From contig JAHBWI010000002.1 in NCBI GenBank assembly GCA_019637075.1, positions 744,001-808,000 of the forward strand: a stretch of DNA of 64,000 bases, given 5' to 3'. The notes beneath the pieces are model-generated. The model was not told where the DNA came from and did no database searches. It saw only the letters and a program-made list of their open reading frames with translations. Below are positions 8,743 through 17,619 of the stretch, piece by piece. This DNA comes from Nitrospiraceae bacterium. Lineage in GTDB: Bacteria > Nitrospirota > Nitrospiria > Nitrospirales > Nitrospiraceae. How positions within the stretch are numbered: position 1 is the first letter of the stretch; each line of letters begins with the position of its first letter. The position numbers were made by a program, and so were the translations under genes.

Positions 8743-9444
8743 TTAGAAGCTGATACCCACGTAGGGCCCGACTTGGAAGTAGCTATTATTGGTGTTGGTC
8801 ATGTCGGCCGTCCAGTGATACCGCCCGTCCACGCCCAGCTTGACTGCCTTCCACACCTGCACCTCGAAGCCGGCTCCGAACTGCAAACCGATATCCAGGT
8901 ACTGCGTACGGTTGGACGGCGGGCTGATCACGTGAAAGTCCAGACCGACGGGAATGATCCACGGACGGAACCAGCTGTCCTCCATGAACTTGATCTTCGG
9001 CGCGACGTCGATGGTCAGCATCGTCAACTGGACCTTCTGCGGATCCGTCCCCGTCGTACCGGTCAACGTATGCGTAGCGATACTACCGGCCACGTTGTTG
9101 ACACGTGCGGAATTGATGCGGTTGAACTGCAACCCGATTTCTCCCAACACCCAGGTCTTGTCCATCCCGCCCCACACATTCTTCGACATCACCAGGTCAA
9201 GGCCGGCGCCCGCGTACCATCCCGCGTTCCCGCCGTTGACCCCTGTCAGACCTGCGGTGTCCGAAAAGATCTGCCCCGAGCGGTCGCTGTTCAGATTCAT
9301 GAAACCGCCCTTGAAGAAGACCATATTCCCGGTGCCCTCGTCAGCCGAAGCCAGCGAGACACCAGAAACACCGAGCACCCCGACGATCGCAACCGTTGCA
9401 CACAATACGCCACCGATCCCACGACTCAGCCAATTTCGCATCAT
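8743..9444 (-). CDS. Exported outer-membrane beta-barrel protein
   Basis: A 233-residue product with a signal peptide (hydrophobic about residues 12-32, cleavage near SLASADEG) followed by alternating beta strands and a C-terminal QVGPYVGISF. The aromatic final residue is typical of outer-membrane barrels. The strand count suggests a small 8-10 stranded barrel of the OmpA/OmpW size class; I cannot assign a family. Start ATG at 9444 follows AAGGAGGGGGGC; a second ATG comes right after. It lies 119 bases downstream of the FGE-fold pair and may belong to the same transcript as the copper proteins. Confidence 0.75.
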   Translation of the reverse strand: MMRNWLSRGIGGVLCATVAIVGVLGVSGVSLASADEGTGNMVFFKGGFMNLNSDRSGQIFSDTAGLTGVNGGNAGWYAGAGLDLVMSKNVWGGMDKTWVLGEIGLQFNRINSARVNNVAGSIATHTLTGTTGTDPQKVQLTMLTIDVAPKIKFMEDSWFRPWIIPVGLDFHVISPPSNRTQYLDIGLQFGAGFEVQVWKAVKLGVDGRYHWTADMTNTNNSYFQVGPYVGISF

Positions 9445-9563
9445 GCCCCCCTCCTTGGGCTGTCGGCGACGGATGTTCCTCACCCGTCTCCCGACTCGTT
9501 GCATGATGCCCGCCGGCCCGAGACATCATTTTGTCAGAAAGCACACGAAGCATAATTGCTCCG

Positions 9564-10535
9564 TCAATTCCCCGCCGGCGCTGAGACGGCGGCGGCCTGC
9601 GCCCCCTTGTCCTGCACGTCCCGCGCACAACGGAAACCCATCCAATTGATCTTGGTATTCGGATCCGTTCCATTCCTCATCGCAGCGCGCATGGTCGTAG
9701 TGCTGTCCATCCAGCCGCCGCCACGAAAGGCCTTTTGTGTCCCACTATTAGGCCCCTTCGGATTTCGGTCCGGGGCGCTCTTGTAATAATCCTGGTCATA
9801 CCAGTCGTTCACCCACTCCGAAACGTTACCCATCATCTGGTAAAGGCCGTAGGGGCTCACGGCATTGTCATACTTGTCCACGGAAATAAGGGGTGGATAC
9901 AGCAGAAGCCGCTCCGGACGGTCACGCACAGGACCCGACAGACCGGTCCTACCGAAATTCGCGCGAGTCAACCCCGCAGACTGATTACCCCAGGGATTCA
10001 GGCGACCGTCTTCACCTCGAGCCGCCTTCTCCCATTCCGCCTCGGACGGCAAGCGCTTGCCTGCCCAGCGGCAGTAGGCATCAGCGTCGAACCAGGACAC
10101 ATGCATGATGGGATGGTTGGCCATCGTGTCCTGGAAATTGCCGCCGTCGTATCGCCAATCAAGCTGCGGGTTTCGCCCAGTCGACAAGATGAACTTCATA
10201 TAGTGGAGGTTCGTCACCTCGTACTTATCAATCTCATAGGCATCCAAGTAGACCTTTCGCTGCGGCAGTTCGGAACGGTAGGCCACGCGGTCAACCTTCT
10301 TGTCGCTGCCCATAAGGAACTCGCCGGCGGGAATGAGAACCATCTCTTCCTTCGGCGTCCAGGTACGAACCCGCTCCTCGGCCAACTTGCGCCCTTCCGG
10401 GGTGAATTCAACGATGATATCTTGCGTGTCCAGCCCCCAGACCGCGTTGGCCAGGGAAAGGATCGCTGCTCCAGCCAGGAGCGCGTTTACTACCCATTCA
10501 ATCCGTCTTGTCTGCCTCTGCGCCTGCGACTGCAT
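9564..10535 (-). CDS. FGE-fold (SUMF1-like) periplasmic protein, first of a tandem pair
   Basis: A 323-residue exported protein of the formylglycine-generating-enzyme fold. After a signal or anchor helix (about residues 15-35) come the family marks VLIPAGEFLMGSD, VYLDAYEIDKYEVTN, HPIMHVSWFDADAYCRWAGKR, LPSEAEWEKAARG, GNVSEWVNDWY, FRGGGW and GFRCARD. True FGE needs two cysteines between FRGG and GFRC; here that stretch (STTTMRAAMRNG) has none, so sulfatase activation is unlikely. Non-catalytic relatives include NirV beside copper nitrite reductase. Start ATG at 10535 follows AAAGGAGG. It lies 48 bases after its paralogue in a run of genes ending at the multicopper oxidase, so a role with that oxidase is plausible. 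Confidence 0.88.
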   Translation of the reverse strand: MQSQAQRQTRRIEWVVNALLAGAAILSLANAVWGLDTQDIIVEFTPEGRKLAEERVRTWTPKEEMVLIPAGEFLMGSDKKVDRVAYRSELPQRKVYLDAYEIDKYEVTNLHYMKFILSTGRNPQLDWRYDGGNFQDTMANHPIMHVSWFDADAYCRWAGKRLPSEAEWEKAARGEDGRLNPWGNQSAGLTRANFGRTGLSGPVRDRPERLLLYPPLISVDKYDNAVSPYGLYQMMGNVSEWVNDWYDQDYYKSAPDRNPKGPNSGTQKAFRGGGWMDSTTTMRAAMRNGTDPNTKINWMGFRCARDVQDKGAQAAAVSAPAGN

Positions 10536-10583
10536 TTTCGGCCTCCTTTGAAGTATCTCCACACGGTGAATCATCACGGGCGA

Positions 10584-11507
10584 TCAGGGGATCGCCTCCG
10601 GCCTGCGTGACGCTTCCCGTTTCACGCTCAAGGTTTCCTGCGCATTCTGCGCGCATCGAAATCCGGTCAGGTAACTCCGTCTTCCCGGTTCGCCGCCGTT
10701 ACGGCCAGCTGACCGAGCCACTTCCGGATCCTCATTCCATGAACCGCCTCGAAACACCCGCAACTCTCCCGTCTCAGGCCCTTTCGGATTACGATCCACG
10801 CCCTTGCGGTAGTACTCCGGATCAAACCAATCCGCGACCCACTCACTCACATTGCCGGCTAGCTGGTAGACCCCATACGGGCTGACACCTTTGTCGTAGC
10901 GATTGATGTTGGCAAGCGGCGGATACTTGGCGCCGCGCTTCGATCCCGGGTGAGCGATGTTGCTCTTGATCCAACCGGCTGGTTCGTCGCCCCAGGGAAA
11001 CATTCGACCATCCTCGCCTCGCGCGGCCTTCTCCCATTCCGCCTCGGTCGGCAACCGTTTGCCCGTCCAACGGCAGTAGGCATGCGCGTCTTCCCAACTG
11101 ACATTGATGACCGGGTGCAGTGCCATCTTGTCCGCGAAGGGTTTGGCTCGCCAGAACTGCGGCCAGTCGGCTCCGGTGGCGAGCACATAACGCAGGTACT
11201 CCACATTCGACACTTCGAACCGATCGATCGTGAACGCATCGAGATAGACGCGATGCTGCGGGAACTCCTGCGGACCGGCTGCCCGATCTTTGCGAGGATC
11301 GCTTCCCATCAAAAAATCTCCGGCAGGGACCAGCACCATCCCCCCCGGTGCCTCCAGCGTCGCCATTTGCTCGACCTCATCGACGGGCGTCCATAGCGGC
11401 GGCTGTTTCGCCGATTCATGGTTGGCACGCGCGGTCGGCGCGAAGGTGCCCGCGAGCGCACAACCGACAATGACACATGAAAACACGAACCACCTGCACT
11501 TAGTCAT
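10584..11507 (-). CDS. FGE-fold (SUMF1-like) periplasmic protein, second of a tandem pair
   Basis: A 307-residue paralogue of the neighbouring gene. Signal peptide about residues 1-28 (cleavage near ARANHE), then VLVPAGDFLMGSD, VYLDAFTIDRFEVSN, HPVINVSWEDAHAYCRWTGKR, LPTEAEWEKAARG, GNVSEWVADWF, FRGGSW and GFRCAQN. As in the other copy, the region that should hold the catalytic cysteine pair (NEDPEVARSAGRNGG) contains none. The fold is therefore probably used as a binding module or for another chemistry. It is 16 bases downstream of the cupredoxin-like gene, which suggests co-transcription. The two FGE-fold proteins could form a heterodimer; this is inference. Confidence 0.88.
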   Translation of the reverse strand: MTKCRWFVFSCVIVGCALAGTFAPTARANHESAKQPPLWTPVDEVEQMATLEAPGGMVLVPAGDFLMGSDPRKDRAAGPQEFPQHRVYLDAFTIDRFEVSNVEYLRYVLATGADWPQFWRAKPFADKMALHPVINVSWEDAHAYCRWTGKRLPTEAEWEKAARGEDGRMFPWGDEPAGWIKSNIAHPGSKRGAKYPPLANINRYDKGVSPYGVYQLAGNVSEWVADWFDPEYYRKGVDRNPKGPETGELRVFRGGSWNEDPEVARSAGRNGGEPGRRSYLTGFRCAQNAQETLSVKREASRRPEAIP

Positions 11508-11523
11508 CTTGCCTTGCCAGAAT

Positions 11524-12522
11524 CTAGTTCCCTTTATGCCCTTGTTTTTCCAGCAACGGATCGATTTCCTTCTTCGCTTCCTCGGTCACGTTATAGCGGG
11601 TGTAGGCGTGTTCCAAGACCTCGTTGGCGTACAGCCGTCCGGTGGGCGCCGGAATCGCCAGAGTGGCGTCGACGGTCCCGTTCGGACCAATAGTGACGGT
11701 TTGTTCCGTCGAGGTCCGGATATAGGGATGCCAGACCACCAGCTTGTACGTACCAGGAGGGATATCGCCGATCGTAAACCGGCCCTGGTCGTCCGTCTTG
11801 GCAAAATAGGGGTTCATGACGGCCACACCCCAGCTCTCCATATACGCATGGAAGCCGCATTGCATGACAAAAACTCTCCGCCCCTTGCTGAGATTGACCA
11901 ACTGCTTCATCGGCGGCCCAGCCATGTGCTTGTGATACATCCCGGCTTCGCTCCGATCTTTGAAGTTGCGTGGATGCTGCGGATTCATCGGCAGCGGGAC
12001 ATTGAACAAGACGCGCGCGCCCAAGTTCGACGTCTCATAGGCCTGGATATCGTGCATGACGGGATCCATGTTCACCACCGTCACGGATTGATCGTCGCGC
12101 ACTACAGTCGTGAAGGGAAGGAAGAGGCAATCCTTCGCTTCGATCTGCGGCACGCCCCCTTCCTCGAATGGTTTCCCTTTCTCTACTCCTTCGAGATACA
12201 CCACCACCTCGCGGAATTCGCCGCCTGATCCGACGTTAAAAGGCTGCAGAATGCGCCATCCCTCCCCATCGGAGATGCGGCCGCAATAGAACGGGTCCGG
12301 CAGGGTCGTCAGGTTGTACCCTTTTGGCTTGGGGACGGCCCCGACAAGCTTGACGGTCCCGTGCAAAGTCCCTCCATCGATCACTTTAGTCTCTTCATAG
12401 GCACCGACTGGGGGCGCCACGATGCTTACCAATGCAAAATGGAAAACTGCCAATACATATAACGGGATTGCGCACTTTTTCATTTTGCACTTGCTCTCGA
12501 TGATTCCGTTTGATGCTTTCAC
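11524..12522 (-). CDS. Exported cupredoxin-like protein with carboxypeptidase-regulatory-like domain
   Basis: A 332-residue exported protein. I place the start at GTG 12522, since AGGAGGCCGAAA directly precedes it, the same Shine-Dalgarno context seen before the first FGE-fold gene. A signal peptide follows (hydrophobic about residues 17-40). The first half has a cupredoxin-like layout with possible copper ligands His (DPVMHDIQAY), then Cys, His and Met in QCGFHAYME. The second half (about 250-310) has the DDQGRFTIGDIPPGTYKLVVWHP pattern of a carboxypeptidase-regulatory-like fold. It could be a periplasmic copper or electron-carrier protein for the oxidase. It lies after the oxidase terminator, so it may have its own promoter. 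Confidence 0.75.
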   Translation of the reverse strand: MKASNGIIESKCKMKKCAIPLYVLAVFHFALVSIVAPPVGAYEETKVIDGGTLHGTVKLVGAVPKPKGYNLTTLPDPFYCGRISDGEGWRILQPFNVGSGGEFREVVVYLEGVEKGKPFEEGGVPQIEAKDCLFLPFTTVVRDDQSVTVVNMDPVMHDIQAYETSNLGARVLFNVPLPMNPQHPRNFKDRSEAGMYHKHMAGPPMKQLVNLSKGRRVFVMQCGFHAYMESWGVAVMNPYFAKTDDQGRFTIGDIPPGTYKLVVWHPYIRTSTEQTVTIGPNGTVDATLAIPAPTGRLYANEVLEHAYTRYNVTEEAKKEIDPLLEKQGHKGN

Positions 12523-12610
12523 TTTCGGCCTCCTCGGTGATTGGTCCAACCGCTTTCGCTCCCTAATGGGCCATGATACATGGACTCAATCATCGATTCC
12601 TATCAAAGTC

Positions 12611-12653
12611 AAAAAACACGATGGGGGAGCCGCATGGTTCTGGCAGCTCCCCC
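12611..12653 (-). terminator. Rho-independent terminator of the multicopper oxidase gene
   Basis: Minus-strand transcript forms GGGGGAGC (12653-12646) pairing with GCTCCCCC (12630-12623), followed by ATCGTGTTTTTTG. A perfect 8-bp stem plus a T-run, 29 bases after the oxidase stop codon. Confidence 0.85.
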
Positions 12654-12681
12654 ACCGGTAGTTACACCCTATCCCACCCGC

Positions 12682-15600
12682 TTACTTCATGGCGGTTGGA
12701 ATGGCCTGCGGCTGAGGCGCCACTTCCGCTTGGCGCGCCCCGGTTCCGCCGGCGCTCAGAGACTGAATCCGGGAGTCGCCAGCCGGCAACACACGGAGGT
12801 AGCCCCACTGTCCGGACTGCGTGTAGGGCAGCCGCTGGTTGGACCACACGAAGTCTCCGACCTGGCGATACGGACCGCCCGCACCGCCGCGGAGGAAGAC
12901 ATCGAGGGTTTCAGACCCGGCATACTCCACCACGCTGATCATGTCGGCACCCGGCATGTACGGCTCGATCGGCCACTCGTGGCCCTCGATGCCGAACATT
13001 CCGTTCTGTTCGCTGTTCGCGCCGACCACGTGGATGCGGACCGGGTCACCCGCGTGCGCCTCGATCAACGGCGTCACGGGATCCTCGGGCTTATCCACCT
13101 TGCACGGCTGGAAGATCTTGCCCAGCGAGCAGCCTTCTTCCTCACGGAACTTGTACGGTTCCGCGCGGTAGTTGACCGACGTCAATCCGGCTACGTTCTG
13201 CACGTACGGCATGAACGCGGTTCCGATGATGTTGTCCTCGTCCTGGAAGAACAAGGCCACGTCACGGTAGTTCCGCTTGCCGACGTTCTCCGGCAGGCTG
13301 GCGTCGACGATGACATCCGCACGCCAGGTATTCTTCAACGATACATCCGCACCGGTCACCGGGTCGCGGTACTGCGAACCCTTCGGACCGATCACGATCG
13401 CGCCGTACAACCCGTTGCGCGGGTTGACCACGATATTACCGCCGTCCCACACCAGGGAGGTCGTCTCCTTGTTGGCGGGATGCGCATAATAGGTGTAGTT
13501 CCGGCTTTCGCCCGGACCCACGGTCTGATCGCCGCCGTTGTTGCCGACGTTCAGGCCCTGGCTGTCTCGCGGATCGAAGGCAAGGCCCGGGACGAAGAAC
13601 GACGCCCGGCTGGCCTTCATCTTGTTCTTCAGAGTCACCTTGATGCAGTCGCCCAAGTTCGCACGCAGCGTGAGCGGATTCGGCATCACGTTGCCCGCGA
13701 CCGTGGCGGCCTCTTCCTCGAGCGCGAAGATCTTGCCTTCCGGCATGGTCATTTCAATCTTACGCTCGAAGTCCACTTCGATGGCATCCGGCGCCTTCGG
13801 ATTGAGCTTCATCGGGCGATCCAACGCCACCACGTTGAAGTTCTTCACCGGGGCGTCCGACGGACACACCGAGCTCGGCGTGGCAGGGATCCCGAGCGGG
13901 TTGGTACCCTTCGGGAGCGGCATCAGATCCGCAACCTGCTTGTCGAGCACGCGGACGATACCCCATCCACCTTCGGCGAAGTGCGAGCTCCGGCCGTTGA
14001 AGTGGATGTAGTCGCCCGGCATACCCTGGAATCCACCCGCCTTGGTGACGAGGTCATACCGCTCGGCGATACCGACGTGAATCGAGTACTTCCGGTTGGC
14101 ATCCGCCGCATACCGCTCCGTGAGGAAGGTATGGCCGGCGATCGTCCAGACGTGAGATTCGTTCATCAGCTGGTGCAGCAGACGGAACACCATCGTGTCA
14201 CCCGTGTAGGCCCGCAAGAGGGGCGTGTCCGGGTCACCGTGGATCGCGCTGCTGAACAGCTTCGATGTGTCAGGATTGTTTGAGAGGCGCTGCGCAAACG
14301 GTTCCGCGCGGAAATTGAAACCGCTGCCGGTCGTGTGCGTACCACCGTTGATGTACTTGTTCGGCGCGTTCAAGATCTTATCGGGCATCTGGAACGACAC
14401 CGTCTTACCTGCTTCCAACGCCACTTCGATCGGCTGTCCAGGAGGATTGCCGGCTTCAATGACGTTGACCGTGTGGGGCACCGTGTCGTGGATGGAGACC
14501 ATCAACTCACGGAAGCTGCCGCTCACACCGGCACCGATCGGCTCATTCGTATGGATGTCCGCAACCGGTCCGCTCCAAACGAGCTTGCCATTCTTCGGAT
14601 CGTGATAGGTGGACCCGAACGGCTCCACGATCGTCACGCCGAACCCGCCATGCGGCCAGGTCGTCGCGCCGAACGCGTGGTCATGCCAGAACACGGTCCC
14701 CAAATCCACGTCCACCCACCACCGATACCGGACGAACTCCGGCGACACGAGGTCGTTGGCCGGGTGGTTGTTCTTCAACGGCTTGAAGAAGGTCACCTGG
14801 TCGCCCTTGATTTCCTTGATGCGGGCGACTTCGGAGCAACTCTTGTCCCGCGCCAAGGAGGCCGTCGGGTCGTTGCCCTTTTCCAAGCAATCCATGCCCA
14901 CCATGAGTTCGGTGTTGGGATGGAACTTTGATGCACCGGGAGCCATCTCGATCTTGATCGAGGTCGCTCCGGCTTTCGCTCCACCGACGACCTTGGCGAC
15001 CATCGGAGCAGGCAAGCCGTGCTTGGTCTTCTTGCCCCACATAGTGAAGGGGCGAACGGACATCTCATACTCCATGCCCGAGATCACTCCGTCCGAGTTC
15101 CCTGTATCGAACTGGAAGAAGTGCGGGTGGATGTTGATCTTCGACGACTGGAAGTTCGTGTAGTCGTCGTCGTCCCACTCGCTGGTCAAAAGTATGTCGA
15201 CGCAGTCATACACGTTGGCGCGAATGACAGCCGGCAACTTGAGATCGTCGTTGGCACGCGTGAGGTTTTCTTCCTCATGCAGCAAGTAGATCAGACCGTC
15301 CTTGTCCGTGATGGCCGGCTCTTTCCCTTGCTTCTTGGCCAGGGTGATCGGCATGCGGACAAAGTGAATGTTGTAATGCTTCCGATTGGCGTTGTCAGGG
15401 CACAGGCTCCAACGACCCTGTTCGCCCGGCATCGCCGGCTCGGAGGTCCGCTCACCGTTGGCATCCTGGTGAATCGGCTCCAACCATGGCGCACCGCTGT
15501 GGTTCGCAGAGAACGGCACGCGCTTGCCGAAGTGCGGCTTGAACAACGGCCAGGCCATTTTTCCCGTCGTCGGATCGAACAGGATCGCCGGTCTGGTGCT

Positions 15601-17619
15601 GTCATCCCACTTGGCCGCCCATGGATACTTCGGATTCTGGGCCGTGCTCTCCCGCTCACCGCGGGCGATGTTGCCGTCCCACTTCCAGTCCCACACCGTC
15701 GAGTCATAGGCCATGATCTGGCCCTTCTCATCGTTGGTGTGGCCCGGTTGACCCTGAGCCGGCACGAACATTTCCACCCAATCCTTGATGTTCACGATCA
15801 CAGGATCGGACTTCCAGTTCGTCTTCTGGCTCTTGTCGACGATCTTGAAGGTCTTGCCGAACCAGTCGACCGTGGTGCCGATCAACTTATCCGACGAGAC
15901 ACCCTGCTTCATGCGGCCCTTGCGATCCGGCAATTCCTGCAAGTCCGGCATCGTGTCGGTGTGCGCATTGCCGACCTGCAACGTATTGTAGAACCGGCCG
16001 TACCCCCACATGCCCGCCACATAGTGGTGCGCCACGTGGCAGTGATAGAGGAATTCGCCGGCCAGGTGCTGACAGCCACCGCCGCCGCATTCCGGCTCCA
16101 GGTCCAAGGCTTCCGACGGACCGATGACTTCCACGTCGACCCGATCCGACTTCGTCCGGACCACCGGATACTTCACCGGACCGTCCTGACCCATCGCCCA
16201 CATGTTGTTGGGCTCGGTCACCGGGCTGCGCTGCCAACGGATGGTCCCGCTGTGCGGATGGTGGGAGTGGAATACTTCCGACCCGCCATGGACCACCCGC
16301 CACTTCACCGGCTCCCCGAGGTAACCGCGGGCAATCGTGGTGGGCGGGTCACCGAAGGTGTAGGCGCTGTAGGCCAGCGATTCATCTTCGAAACCGAAAT
16401 ACTCATGCTGCAAATGCATCTGATCGATGCCGAACGGCTCGCTGCGATAGTTCAACGCGCGGCCGCCCGGACGATAGGCGTCCGTCAGCGGATCGCGCTG
16501 CGGCAAGAAGTCACCCTTCTTGTTCAGCGGACGGAAGGCTTCGTCGCCGATTTCGTGATAGAACAACACGAACTCGCGGAAGTCCGGTCCCGACCCGTTA
16601 TCGATGTTGACCTGCCAACCGCTCTTCACTTCCTTGTCAGGCCCGCTGCCTATGGAGTCGAAGTACTTCGAGCCCTTCGGCTCGACGATGAAGGCCCCGA
16701 AGAGACCCAAGACCGTCAACTCGCGGTCATGGCTCCAGGAGTGGAACTGACGCACACCTTCCTGCATGTTCGGATGGATGTACCATTCGAACTCCTGGCT
16801 CTTGCCCGGGGACACGATGGCATCCGGGTTCGTGGTCGTCGCCGGCTTGCCGGTCGAGCTCACGATCATGCTGGAGGCCTGGATGAACAAGCTGCCATCC
16901 TCGCCTTCCATCTGGTTGCGCAGCGTCATCTTGACGCAGTCACCCTGGTTGGCGCGCAAGACCAGCGGCTGAATCACGTCGCCCTGCAACCCGGTTGTCA
17001 CGGCTCCCGGATCAAAGCCATCTTTCTCTCTGGACGCTTTGTTTTTCGCTTCCTCGGCGCGGGCCTGGTCGACATCCTCGGTATGGACATACATGTACCC
17101 GGGATAATAGTCCAACCAGCGGTTCAACGTGACCTCGATGTTGATCATCGAGACGTCGTACTTCTTCACCGGCGCATTGGCAGGACATTTCCCGCCGGAC
17201 GTCAACACCGGTTCGCCCTTACTCGAGTCCGACATGAGCAGGAAGCTGCTGCCGTCCTGCCCCATGTACTGGTGCATCATCGACATGTCGTTGAACGCAC
17301 CCGACGTCGGTTGAGCCTGCCCATCCTTGTAGGCCTGCTCCTGGAGCTTCTCCATCAAACGATGGTGCTGCAGCTCCATCTTCTCCGAGCGATCAGGACG
17401 CCCTTCGATCGTGTCCTCCACGACTGTCTGACCCTTCAGGGCCTGAGTCCAACCCGGCATCGAGACGGGCTTCGCATGTCCATCATGCGACTGATCTCCC
17501 GGCCCGGCCGCAAATAACCACGGCGTCGCGAGCAAGCTGCTCGTCAGAAACGCCGCTTGCAAGCCCAGCGTCGTACGACGCCGGCGCCTGCGCTGGGATG
17601 AGTACCATGAAGACCTCAT
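12682..17619 (-). CDS. Giant multicopper oxidase, 1645 residues, motif order C-D-A-B (MnxG-like)
   Basis: Exported multicopper oxidase built from many cupredoxin-like units. It has an Arg-rich start, a signal peptide to about residue 38, and the four HxH-type copper motifs once each: FHSHHPHSG (450-458, type C), FLYHCHVAHHYVAGMWG (523-539, type D with the type 1 copper Cys527), HPHFFQFD (831-838, type A) and FWHDHAFG (977-984, type B). Ordinary laccases run A-B-C-D, so the order here is permuted. The remaining units (about 1100-1645) lack full ligand sets. Very long multicopper oxidases include Mn(II) oxidases (MnxG, Pseudomonas McoA/MnxG), so oxidation of Mn(II), Fe(II) or another metal is possible, not shown. 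A strong AAGGAGGGAGG lies before the ATG. Regulation appears to involve sigma-54 and a structured leader. Confidence 0.93.
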   Translation of the reverse strand: MRSSWYSSQRRRRRRTTLGLQAAFLTSSLLATPWLFAAGPGDQSHDGHAKPVSMPGWTQALKGQTVVEDTIEGRPDRSEKMELQHHRLMEKLQEQAYKDGQAQPTSGAFNDMSMMHQYMGQDGSSFLLMSDSSKGEPVLTSGGKCPANAPVKKYDVSMINIEVTLNRWLDYYPGYMYVHTEDVDQARAEEAKNKASREKDGFDPGAVTTGLQGDVIQPLVLRANQGDCVKMTLRNQMEGEDGSLFIQASSMIVSSTGKPATTTNPDAIVSPGKSQEFEWYIHPNMQEGVRQFHSWSHDRELTVLGLFGAFIVEPKGSKYFDSIGSGPDKEVKSGWQVNIDNGSGPDFREFVLFYHEIGDEAFRPLNKKGDFLPQRDPLTDAYRPGGRALNYRSEPFGIDQMHLQHEYFGFEDESLAYSAYTFGDPPTTIARGYLGEPVKWRVVHGGSEVFHSHHPHSGTIRWQRSPVTEPNNMWAMGQDGPVKYPVVRTKSDRVDVEVIGPSEALDLEPECGGGGCQHLAGEFLYHCHVAHHYVAGMWGYGRFYNTLQVGNAHTDTMPDLQELPDRKGRMKQGVSSDKLIGTTVDWFGKTFKIVDKSQKTNWKSDPVIVNIKDWVEMFVPAQGQPGHTNDEKGQIMAYDSTVWDWKWDGNIARGERESTAQNPKYPWAAKWDDSTRPAILFDPTTGKMAWPLFKPHFGKRVPFSANHSGAPWLEPIHQDANGERTSEPAMPGEQGRWSLCPDNANRKHYNIHFVRMPITLAKKQGKEPAITDKDGLIYLLHEEENLTRANDDLKLPAVIRANVYDCVDILLTSEWDDDDYTNFQSSKINIHPHFFQFDTGNSDGVISGMEYEMSVRPFTMWGKKTKHGLPAPMVAKVVGGAKAGATSIKIEMAPGASKFHPNTELMVGMDCLEKGNDPTASLARDKSCSEVARIKEIKGDQVTFFKPLKNNHPANDLVSPEFVRYRWWVDVDLGTVFWHDHAFGATTWPHGGFGVTIVEPFGSTYHDPKNGKLVWSGPVADIHTNEPIGAGVSGSFRELMVSIHDTVPHTVNVIEAGNPPGQPIEVALEAGKTVSFQMPDKILNAPNKYINGGTHTTGSGFNFRAEPFAQRLSNNPDTSKLFSSAIHGDPDTPLLRAYTGDTMVFRLLHQLMNESHVWTIAGHTFLTERYAADANRKYSIHVGIAERYDLVTKAGGFQGMPGDYIHFNGRSSHFAEGGWGIVRVLDKQVADLMPLPKGTNPLGIPATPSSVCPSDAPVKNFNVVALDRPMKLNPKAPDAIEVDFERKIEMTMPEGKIFALEEEAATVAGNVMPNPLTLRANLGDCIKVTLKNKMKASRASFFVPGLAFDPRDSQGLNVGNNGGDQTVGPGESRNYTYYAHPANKETTSLVWDGGNIVVNPRNGLYGAIVIGPKGSQYRDPVTGADVSLKNTWRADVIVDASLPENVGKRNYRDVALFFQDEDNIIGTAFMPYVQNVAGLTSVNYRAEPYKFREEEGCSLGKIFQPCKVDKPEDPVTPLIEAHAGDPVRIHVVGANSEQNGMFGIEGHEWPIEPYMPGADMISVVEYAGSETLDVFLRGGAGGPYRQVGDFVWSNQRLPYTQSGQWGYLRVLPAGDSRIQSLSAGGTGARQAEVAPQPQAIPTAMK

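Noticed and set aside
12580-14283. 567-codon plus-strand open frame
   Set aside because: Antisense to the oxidase and its terminator; composition is that of a shadow frame.
15019-17517. 832-codon plus-strand open frame
   Set aside because: It lies wholly opposite the multicopper oxidase, is rich in His, Arg and Leu as expected from reading GC-rich codons backwards, and has no domain signature.
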